The position numbers and the translations under genes were made by a program. 11,938 nt of DNA. Source: an uncultured Alphaproteobacteria bacterium (GTDB taxonomy: Bacteria > Pseudomonadota > Alphaproteobacteria > RF32 > CAG-239). The notes beneath the pieces were generated by a model. The model was not told where the DNA came from. It did no database searches and saw only the letters and a program-made list of their open reading frames with translations. Below, piece after piece: positions 7,728 through 11,938 of the stretch (its first letter is position 1; each line of letters begins with the position of its first letter). The stretch is taken from NCBI GenBank assembly GCA_944391365.1, contig CALXTH010000052.1:1-11938 (forward strand), in the 5' to 3' direction.

Positions 7728-7756
7728 TTGCCAAACACAAAGAATAGCTCTATTAA
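7728..7756 (+). promoter_or_regulatory. Promoter reading into the tRNA-Ser locus
   Basis: TTGCCA at 7728-7733, a 17-nt spacer, and TATTAA at 7751-7756. The predicted start near 7763 lies 25 nt before the truncated tRNA copy and about 180 nt before the intact tRNA. The promoter is therefore at a usual tRNA distance from the fragment, not from the functional gene. Confidence 0.6.
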
Positions 7757-7784
7757 GATACAGACGATTGTAAAGAGTTATCAT

Positions 7785-7808
7785 ACTGGATGAGTGGCAG
7801 AGAGGCTG
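7785..7808 (+). repeat. Partial tRNA-Ser copy (5' end only)
   Basis: A 24-bp exact copy of 7943-7966, containing the first 21 nt of the tRNA (acceptor strand GGATGAG, D-arm start AGTGGCAGAGAGGCTG) plus ACT before it. Identity stops abruptly at 7809, so no tRNA can form from this copy. Confidence 0.85.
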
Positions 7809-7942
7809 GAATCGGAGCCTGGCGAAGATCGGCGAGGAGCACTCCGGGCGACGCAGCCAATCAAGCGCGAAAGGACGACAGTCCGCAACGCGCGCATCCC
7901 AAAGATAAATAAAACAACTACTATTTTGAAAAAAAATAACAC
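7809..7942 (+). other. Hairpin-rich spacer between the tRNA fragment and the intact tRNA
   Basis: A 134-nt non-coding stretch, GC-rich at first (7809-7900) and then AT-rich. It contains a compound hairpin: outer GCGCG/CGCGC (7865-7869 with 7889-7893) and inner GGAC-GACA-GTCC (7873-7884). GGAG-CA-CTCC lies upstream. No open frame here looks real. It should be transcribed and removed during tRNA 5' processing. Confidence 0.55.
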
Positions 7943-7945
7943 ACT

Positions 7946-8037
7946 GGATGAGTGGCAGAGAGGCTGAATGCGCGCGACTCGAAATCGTGTATACGGGGTA
8001 ACTCGTATCGGGGGTTCAAATCCCTCCTCATCCGCCA
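7946..8037 (+). tRNA. tRNA-Ser(CGA)
   Basis: A 92-nt class II tRNA with CCA encoded (8035-8037). The acceptor stem GGATGAG (7946-7952) pairs perfectly with CTCATCC (8027-8033), and G8034 is the serine-type discriminator. The anticodon arm CGCGA-CTCGAAA-TCGTG carries anticodon CGA, reading UCG. A long variable arm has stem ATACG/CGTAT, as expected for serine. The T-arm is GGGGG-TTCAAAT-CCCTC with one G-U pair. A terminator follows 5 nt later. Confidence 0.95.
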
Positions 8038-8042
8038 TTTAG

Positions 8043-8071
8043 AACAAAGCCCGCCCTGCGCGGGTTTTGTT
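8043..8071 (+). terminator. Intrinsic terminator after tRNA-Ser
   Basis: The stem AACAAAGCCCGC (8043-8054) pairs with GCGGGTTTTGTT (8060-8071) through 12 pairs with one G-U, around a 5-nt loop. The T-rich 3' arm serves as the release tract. Confidence 0.75.
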
Positions 8072-8271
8072 GTAAATAAGAGGTGAGCGGATTTGAAGCC
8101 CCGATACCCTGGTATCGGGGGCTGGAGTAGAAAAACAATCCGGCGGATTGTTTTTCGCCGACAGGCGAAGTCTTGTTAGCTTGCCAAAGAGCGACAGCGA
8201 TTGCCGCAAGCGTTAAAAGACGAGTGACCGCAGCGAGTGTGTTATTGCGAAGCAATACCTACGAGCAAGAT
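8072..8271 (+). other. tRNA-derived palindromic spacer
   Basis: A 200-nt gene-free stretch packed with inverted repeats. 8089-8107 is an inverted copy of the tRNA T-arm/variable-arm region (8005-8023) with 18 of 19 matches. AGCCCCGATACC (8097-8108) pairs with 8111-8123. AAAAACAATCC-GGC-GGATTGTTTTT (8131-8155) is a perfect 11-bp stem. TTCGCC-GACA-GGCGAA (8154-8169) has the same GACA loop as the upstream spacer. ATTGC-GAA-GCAAT lies near 8243-8255. No coding frame is convincing. Confidence 0.6.
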
Positions 8272-8293
8272 AAATCCCTCCTCATCCGCCATT
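8272..8293 (+). repeat. Partial tRNA-Ser copy (3' end with CCA)
   Basis: A 22-bp exact copy of 8018-8039: the 3' half of the T-arm, the acceptor strand CTCATCC, G73, CCA and ATT. The spacing to the original is 254 bp. It resembles the att duplication left by tRNA-integrating elements, or the tRNA-tail repeats downstream of E. coli tyrT, but no integrase is present. Confidence 0.85.
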
Positions 8294-8313
8294 AGTAAAA
8301 AAACACCTCAATC

Positions 8314-8347
8314 TGTGAACTGTCCAATCAGCAAAGGACAGTTCACA
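8314..8347 (-). terminator. Stem-loop downstream of the Cys-rich protein gene (possible terminator)
   Basis: A perfect 12-bp stem (TGTGAACTGTCC at 8314-8325 with GGACAGTTCACA at 8336-8347) and a 10-nt loop, 12 nt after the stop codon. On the minus strand a T7 run follows only after 10 nt, which is not canonical. It may be a weak terminator or an mRNA 3'-end stabiliser. Confidence 0.5.
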
Positions 8348-8359
8348 ATAAACAAAAAC

Positions 8360-9958
8360 CTAATAATCCACCAGCACCGGCCGAACATAGTTACTTTCGG
8401 AGTCGTAAAAAGTATTGTCCACAATGCCTTTAGCTACATCCACGCCCAAGTGGCCATCGTTATAACCGTAAGTAGACGACCAATAATAATATTCTGTTAA
8501 TTTTTTGCCTCCATTTGTCCATAATAAACTATTAAGCAAAGATTTATTGTTATACATTGTAAAAAGCTGGTGGCTCGACGGTAAAGTTCCTCTAGCATTA
8601 CCACAGAAGCTATAATTTTGACACCCACTATCCGCAGAACTCCAACTCATTCGGCCTAAGTCTTTCATCGCTACATAGAAATTCATACCCGACGTCTTTA
8701 CGGCTACTACAGCGCCATTGCAATAATACAAATTACCCTGCGCCCCATTCAAAGCCTCTTTCTGACAACTTCCGCTTTTCCATTCATAGCCACTGGCACA
8801 ATTACAATAACTGTATTTTCCGCCACAACCGGAAGAAGGTTTTGTTTGATTAGTACCGGAACAAGTATATTGGTAACTGCTGGAGCATTCTTCCACACAC
8901 GAGCTGCCGCTCCATTTATACCCGCTTTTGCAGTTGCATTTGTCATACTTTCCGCCGCAGCCGGAGGATGGCTTAGTCTGGTTAGCGCCGGTGCAGGTGT
9001 ATTTGAACGAGGATGAGCACTTCACACAGCCCGAGCTGGCGCTCCAGGTATAACCGCTGGCACAGTTGCAGGTCTGGTATTTGTTCCCGCAGCTTGTCCC
9101 CATTCCGCCGGCATACCCCGTCACCGTATACGTGTATTTGAAGTTCGTTTTGCACGCGCAGCTCTGCGTTTGAGCGTTAAACTCGTAGTTCGTCGGGCAG
9201 GTGCATTGCGTATAATATGTTCCGCTGTCATCAGAGCAGACATTCCCGCTGCCCGAGGCGCTCCCACAACTGATATAAGCCCCGGTGTTGCTCGAGTTGG
9301 TGTTGCACTTCGTCTTGTACTTGGCGCCCGAACAGCTCTGGCAGGTCTCGGTTATCACATGCCCGGCCGGAATGGTTCCGTCTGTATAAGGATAAGCCGA
9401 ACACAGGGAGCAACATTCCTTATATTCGCCGTCACAACTGGCACCTTTCCCAGCTTCATCCACCCCGGAACAGGTCTGGTTATATTCCGGCTTGCAAACA
9501 CAGCCGGCATGATAGGAGGAATCATAAAGGCACGGAGTCCCCGGTGTGGCGGTTTCGCCACAATCCTCATTGGTATAACCCTCTTTTTTGCATTTTTCCT
9601 CATTATCGACTTCCCAGTTGTCCTCGCTTCCGTCCCCACCGGATGAGCCGCCCGGGGTTCCACCGGAACTCCCATCCGGCGTGTTCGCTCCGGTATAAAA
9701 TTCATTTTCCCGGCAATGCCCCGCGTCCGTAATAAAACACACGGAGGCAAGCTGCTCAAGGTTTGTTCGGGAGTTCCCTCCCTGTTGTATAGGGAGGGAA
9801 AGGGAGGGTGAGAACTTCTTAAAGACATCTGAATTAATCACACCCCTCCTAACCTCCCCTATATCTACAGGGGAGGAATCATTCCTGTTTCCATAAGATA
9901 CACTTGAAATCAGGGACAGACTTGTCCCCAATAGTAAAAATAATTTTGTATTAGTCAT
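8360..9958 (-). CDS. Secreted Cys-rich repeat protein with Lcl/DUF1566-like C-terminal domain
   Basis: A 532-residue predicted exported protein of unknown function. Residues 1-23 (MTNTKLFLLLGTSLSLISSV then SYG) form a typical signal peptide. Next come a palindrome-encoded segment (about 28-62), a Gly/Ser linker (96-111), a Cys-rich region (123-270), and three repeats of about 43 residues (268-313, 314-356, 357-400). Their core is NQTKPSSGCGGKY followed by CNC-x-SGY-x-W. The C-terminal domain (about 408-532) has YYWSST and a final NYVRPV pattern, as in the Lcl/DUF1566 C-type-lectin-like fold, suggesting surface binding or adhesion. The many cysteines imply disulfides formed outside the cytoplasm. 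Start choice: an in-frame ATG at 10021 would add 21 residues, but ATG 9958 has AAAGGA upstream and begins the signal peptide directly. It is the only gene behind the structured leader at 9986-10233. Confidence 0.82.
   Translation of the reverse strand: MTNTKLFLLLGTSLSLISSVSYGNRNDSSPVDIGEVRRGVINSDVFKKFSPSLSLPIQQGGNSRTNLEQLASVCFITDAGHCRENEFYTGANTPDGSSGGTPGGSSGGDGSEDNWEVDNEEKCKKEGYTNEDCGETATPGTPCLYDSSYHAGCVCKPEYNQTCSGVDEAGKGASCDGEYKECCSLCSAYPYTDGTIPAGHVITETCQSCSGAKYKTKCNTNSSNTGAYISCGSASGSGNVCSDDSGTYYTQCTCPTNYEFNAQTQSCACKTNFKYTYTVTGYAGGMGTSCGNKYQTCNCASGYTWSASSGCVKCSSSFKYTCTGANQTKPSSGCGGKYDKCNCKSGYKWSGSSCVEECSSSYQYTCSGTNQTKPSSGCGGKYSYCNCASGYEWKSGSCQKEALNGAQGNLYYCNGAVVAVKTSGMNFYVAMKDLGRMSWSSADSGCQNYSFCGNARGTLPSSHQLFTMYNNKSLLNSLLWTNGGKKLTEYYYWSSTYGYNDGHLGVDVAKGIVDNTFYDSESNYVRPVLVDY
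8765..9019 (-). repeat. Tandem coding repeats (two near-identical Cys-rich units)
   Basis: Two units with a 132-bp period encode residues 314-356 and 357-400. The shared NQTKPSSGCGGKY is encoded at 8945-8983 and 8813-8851. The peptides are identical but 10 of these 13 codons differ synonymously. The first unit uses mostly G/C-ending codons and the second mostly A/T-ending ones. Confidence 0.8.
9774..9876. repeat. GC-rich palindromic element inside the Cys-rich protein gene
   Basis: Three nested or adjacent stems in 103 bp: TTCCCTCCC (9774-9782) with GGGAGGGAA (9792-9800); AGGGAGGGTG (9801-9810) with CACCCCTCCT (9841-9850, 9 of 10 pairs counting one G-U); and CCTCCCCT (9853-9860) with AGGGGAGG (9869-9876). 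It lies in frame and encodes residues 28-62, just after the signal peptide. The organisation resembles small mobile palindromic elements that insert into genes, such as the Rickettsia palindromic elements, but I cannot confirm copies elsewhere. Confidence 0.6.
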
Positions 9959-9969
9959 TTCAAAACATC

Positions 9970-9995
9970 CTTTCTTTAAGGTTACATAAAGAAAG
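9970..9995 (-). promoter_or_regulatory. Hairpin masking the ribosome binding site of the Cys-rich gene
   Basis: A perfect 9-bp inverted repeat: CTTTCTTTA at 9970-9978 and TAAAGAAAG at 9987-9995, with an 8-nt loop. On the minus strand the second arm runs into the AAAGGA ribosome binding site, and the first arm is the U-rich tail of the upstream terminator. When formed it should reduce ribosome access. Confidence 0.6.
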
Positions 9996-10019
9996 CCCAC
10001 CTTAATAGAAAAGGCGGGC
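9986..10019 (-). terminator. Intrinsic terminator between leader RNA and Cys-rich gene
   Basis: On the minus strand GCCCGCCTT (10019-10011) pairs with AAGGTGGGC (10003-9995), 9 pairs with one G-U, loop of 7 nt, followed by TTTCTTTAT. It lies 28 nt upstream of the start codon, so read-through is needed to express the gene from the upstream promoter. Confidence 0.75.
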
Positions 10020-10233
10020 AAACCGGATGTTAAGAACCATACCGTTACTTATGGCCTGACTTGTTCCTCACTTTTCGGCATAGAGCCAATATTCCCTTGC
10101 AAGGAACGTGAGCTTATTCAGCCAGCATCCAACCCCACAAGGGAAAGGTACTGGCATTTTTTTAAGTCATTATGCCTAAACGACTATAACGGAAAGGGTT
10201 CTTAAGCCCTGACTGGTGATTTCCTCACCAGCT
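9986..10233 (-). ncRNA. Candidate structured RNA: riboswitch-like 5' leader or independent small RNA
   Basis: About 248 nt bounded by a promoter (10240-10268) and an intrinsic terminator, with no coding frame. By eye (minus strand, 5' to 3') there is a 7-bp hairpin CTGGTGA/TCACCAG (10231-10213). TTAAGAACC (10205-10197) forms a 9-bp long-range pair with GGTTCTTAA (10038-10030) that closes the body. GTCGTT/AATGAC and GCCAG/CTGGC (10155-10151 with 10125-10121) are internal hairpins. CTCAC and GTTCC (10112-10103) pair with GTGAG and GGAAC (10071-10063), interleaved as in a pseudoknot. I do not recognise it as TPP, FMN, lysine, glycine, cobalamin, c-di-GMP, 6S, SRP, RNase P or tmRNA. It lies directly upstream of the secreted protein, so it may control it. 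Confidence 0.55.
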
Positions 10234-10239
10234 GGGAAT

Positions 10240-10268
10240 ATTTTAGCATAATGAACAACAATTTGCAA
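10240..10268 (-). promoter_or_regulatory. Promoter of the structured leader/Cys-rich protein unit
   Basis: On the minus strand: TTGCAA (10268-10263), a 17-nt spacer, TAAAAT (10245-10240). The predicted start is the A at about 10233, at the edge of the first hairpin. An overlapping TTGCAT/TATGCT pair with the same spacing also exists. Confidence 0.6.
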
Positions 10269-10311
10269 TGCAAAATTTAAATAATCACGAACTTCAGATT
10301 TTCAACCTGAC

Positions 10312-10342
10312 AAAAAGGCTCAGGATTTCTCCTGAGCCTTTT
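10312..10342 (-). terminator. Strong, nearly symmetric intrinsic terminator
   Basis: GGCTCAGGA (10317-10325), TTTC loop, TCCTGAGCC (10330-10338), with A5 before and T4 after. Its minus-strand T5 tail would stop transcripts from the M16 side; it can also work on the plus strand. It insulates the leader promoter at 10240-10268. Confidence 0.85.
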
Positions 10343-10438
10343 ACCTCTATTGAGGCACAATCTGCACGCAGTGCTATCTTATCCCCAATCAACCAACAGC
10401 TAACTTTCGCCCGCGGGGGCTCCCCGCCGCCAGCTTAC
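10343..10438 (-). other. Structured segment between two terminators (possible small RNA)
   Basis: A 96-nt stretch that ends in a strong terminator on the minus strand. It contains GCGGGG-AGC-CCCCGC, GCAC-TGC-GTGC and CCTC-AATA-GAGG hairpins, all with small loops. No promoter of its own is evident. It could be the 3' part of the M16 transcript after read-through, a small RNA, or a repeated intergenic element. Confidence 0.35.
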
Positions 10439-10471
10439 AAAAAAAGGGCGCATCACACGGATGCACCCTTT
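10439..10471 (-). terminator. Intrinsic terminator of the M16-like gene
   Basis: On the minus strand AAAGGGTGCATC (10471-10460) pairs with GATGCGCCCTTT (10454-10443), one G-U pair and a 5-nt loop, and a T7 run follows. It begins 12 nt after the stop codon. Confidence 0.85.
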
Positions 10472-10483
10472 CAAAATAAAACC

Positions 10484-11662
10484 TTACTTCAACTTGGCGT
10501 TCAACTCATCTAATCCATAATACGGCTCTTTTCCGCAAATCACACAAGTCACCGGACCGGAAAAAACATCCGCAGAAATATCCTGCACATCCCGGGCCGA
10601 AACCTGCCATGTTGCATTAATCCGCTCATCAACATCATACATAGCCCCACGGCCAAGAACCTGCCATGCCACTTCAACCGCCGCCGCTTCAGGCTGACCA
10701 AATTTAAACAATTTTTCGGTCATTGCCCGGTTGCGGGATGTTTCCATACGGCGCTCGGAAGCCAGCTCGTGCTTCAAACGACGGATATTATAACAAATCA
10801 CGTCAAGCGCCTCATTCACACAAACATCCGGCGATGTCTCCACAGCAACACGTAAAGTCCGATAACCATAATAACCGGCAATCTTAACTTCCACATTGGC
10901 ATCAACACCACTATCCGCAAAACTGCGTTCCAAACGTCCGGACAACATTGACATCATGACATTAGCCTCGGCCACATTGACAAGAGACGAAACATCCCAC
11001 CCCATCAAAACACGGTGGAACTTTCCGTTTTCCGGCAATGAACCATATCCGCCGGTATACTCAGGCAACATCGTTTTCTGAACCTTACCTGCGGGAATTT
11101 CGCCAAAAGTCTTCTCCAACAGAGGCTGAGCCTTTTTCAGAGGAACACCGCTTAAACCGATAACCAGATTTTTACCGGTAAAATAAGCGTCATGAAACTT
11201 TTGCAAATCATCCGGCGTAAGACTTTCCAAAGAACGAATATAAGCATCCGTATTCCAGACAACCCCGCCATTAAAAGCCACATGCTTATACAGCAGCTTC
11301 AACTGACGCCGGGGCAAAACATTTCTGTCCCGGGTATGTTGGACAATATCCGCCACAGCCTTCTTAAGCAAATCTTCAGAAAGCTCCGGCTTCTGAACCA
11401 AAGCAGACAACATCTCAAGCGTCTGAGGAACCTCTGCAGCCTTACAACCGGTCAGATACGAAGTAATTGTCCCGCCGTAAACCGCCTGAACTGCAGGATA
11501 CTGCAACATCATAACAGTTTCATACACGGCCGCAATTCCCAATTTCGGCTCGTTAAGATGCCCAACTTTCACGGTTGCTGACAATGTCAGATCATGAACA
11601 CCTTTCACATTAGGACTAATAACGCAAACAACGCCATTAGACAAAGAATTAAGATTATTCAT
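10484..11662 (-). CDS. Peptidase M16-like protein lacking the zinc site (probable non-catalytic homologue)
   Basis: A 392-residue protein resembling the M16 (pitrilysin/processing peptidase) fold: an N-terminal M16-like half, a central linker (about 190-215) and a C-terminal M16_C-like half. YFTGKNLVIGLSGV (about 160-173) matches the family's conserved F-x-N-hydrophobic-G segment. At the place of the inverted zinc motif H-x-x-E-H the protein reads A45-V-Y-E48-T49, so both zinc-binding histidines are missing while the glutamate position remains. It should not act as a metallopeptidase alone. In heterodimeric M16B enzymes one subunit is non-catalytic, so a partner is possible, but none is in the window. 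No signal peptide is visible. ATG 11662 lacks a clear Shine-Dalgarno; a promoter and a terminator flank the gene, so it is probably monocistronic. Confidence 0.75.
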   Translation of the reverse strand: MNNLNSLSNGVVCVISPNVKGVHDLTLSATVKVGHLNEPKLGIAAVYETVMMLQYPAVQAVYGGTITSYLTGCKAAEVPQTLEMLSALVQKPELSEDLLKKAVADIVQHTRDRNVLPRRQLKLLYKHVAFNGGVVWNTDAYIRSLESLTPDDLQKFHDAYFTGKNLVIGLSGVPLKKAQPLLEKTFGEIPAGKVQKTMLPEYTGGYGSLPENGKFHRVLMGWDVSSLVNVAEANVMMSMLSGRLERSFADSGVDANVEVKIAGYYGYRTLRVAVETSPDVCVNEALDVICYNIRRLKHELASERRMETSRNRAMTEKLFKFGQPEAAAVEVAWQVLGRGAMYDVDERINATWQVSARDVQDISADVFSGPVTCVICGKEPYYGLDELNAKLK

Positions 11663-11704
11663 ATAAAATAATATTAAAGATTAATAATAAAAATATCATT
11701 TTCA

Positions 11705-11733
11705 GCATTACTTCCGAAAAAATATTTTGTCAA
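11705..11733 (-). promoter_or_regulatory. Candidate promoter of the M16-like gene
   Basis: On the minus strand: a perfect TTGACA (11733-11728), a 17-nt spacer and a weak TAATGC -10 (11710-11705), giving a leader of about 36 nt. The surrounding DNA is very AT-rich, so alternative -10 elements are possible. Confidence 0.5.
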
Positions 11734-11780
11734 GACTTATTTTAGACAAATGACGAAAAAAAATTATCATTTCATAAACT

Positions 11781-11811
11781 TTGACCGTTTTCTCATCGTT
11801 TAAAATATAAT
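11781..11811 (+). promoter_or_regulatory. Possible rightward promoter for a gene beyond the window
   Basis: TTGACC (11781-11786) and a perfect TATAAT (11806-11811), but the spacer is 19 nt. It is divergent from the M16-like gene. I see no start codon with a convincing frame between here and the window end. Confidence 0.35.
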
Positions 11812-11938
11812 CCGATAACAATTAAGGTTGTCAATTTTCCGCTCTCCCCGGAATCGCACACAAAATTAAACAATTCCCAGAAAGCAGCTGCCACCTATAA
11901 CACTTATTCTGAAAATAAAAAACCTTTTGCCTACTTTT

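Noticed and set aside
7781..8038. Minus-strand 85-codon frame starting MADEEGFEPP
   Set aside because: It is antisense to tRNA-Ser; this kind of peptide is a well-known false ORF over serine tRNA genes.
8072..8293. Integrated mobile element at the tRNA 3' end with attL/attR
   Set aside because: Only about 230 bp lies between the copies, with no integrase; kept only as a remnant hypothesis in the findings.
7785..8293. CRISPR array
   Set aside because: The repeats are two different tRNA ends present twice each, not one repeat with regular spacers.
9170..9646. Plus-strand 158-codon frame
   Set aside because: Shadow of the Cys-rich protein gene; the opposite frame has a signal peptide, repeats and a ribosome binding site.
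10030..10205. Retron-like ncRNA, because of the 9-bp inverted repeat enclosing hairpins
   Set aside because: No reverse transcriptase gene is nearby and the end of the RNA is an intrinsic terminator; a leader or small RNA fits better.
10030..10233. Two-piece tmRNA or RNase P RNA
   Set aside because: No TTCAA/TTCGA T-loop with CCA end, no credible tag-coding frame, and no RNase P core motifs in the right order.
10268..10513. Plus-strand 81-codon frame
   Set aside because: It runs across two terminators and into the antisense of the M16 gene, and has no ribosome binding site or recognisable domain.

Overview
The window looks like the chromosome of an uncultured alphaproteobacterium with moderate GC, possibly a host- or gut-associated lineage. 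Two things point there. The first is the gene order miaB-phoH-ybeY-corC-lnt followed by a single-domain XRE regulator and trmB, an arrangement known from alphaproteobacteria. The second is a secreted Cys-rich protein with an Lcl/DUF1566-like C-terminus. The lineage is my inference; no rRNA is present to settle it.

Layout. Positions 1-4267 (+) hold a tight housekeeping operon: the 3' end of miaB (tRNA modification), phoH/ybeZ and ybeY (RNA metabolism and rRNA maturation), corC/ybeX (CBS protein) and lnt (lipoprotein N-acylation), with overlaps or gaps of at most 9 nt. Positions 4307-4918 are a monocistronic XRE regulator with its own promoter and terminator. trmB follows (4968-5708). An endonuclease/exonuclease/phosphatase-family gene converges on it with no gap (5709-6428, -). 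Positions 6555-7719 (+) are a two-gene operon: a YrbL-like kinase-fold protein and an ASCH-domain protein.

Positions 7728-8293 are a tRNA-Ser(CGA) locus with an odd structure. The intact tRNA is preceded by a copy of its 5' end and followed by a copy of its 3' end, with hairpin-rich spacer DNA on both sides and a partial inverted T-arm copy downstream.

Positions 8314-10268 (-) form one expression unit: a promoter, a roughly 240-nt structured leader or ncRNA, an intrinsic terminator, a hairpin that would mask the ribosome binding site, and then a 532-residue secreted Cys-rich repeat protein. A GC-rich palindromic element appears to sit in frame just after its signal peptide. Positions 10312-11733 (-) hold a peptidase M16-like protein that has lost its zinc-binding histidines, followed by two intrinsic terminators with a structured stretch between them.

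The strongest candidates for something undescribed are the riboswitch-like leader of the Cys-rich protein (9970-10233), the tRNA-Ser locus built from partial tRNA copies, and the palindromic element inside the surface-protein gene. I could run no searches or folding programs; all structures were paired by eye.
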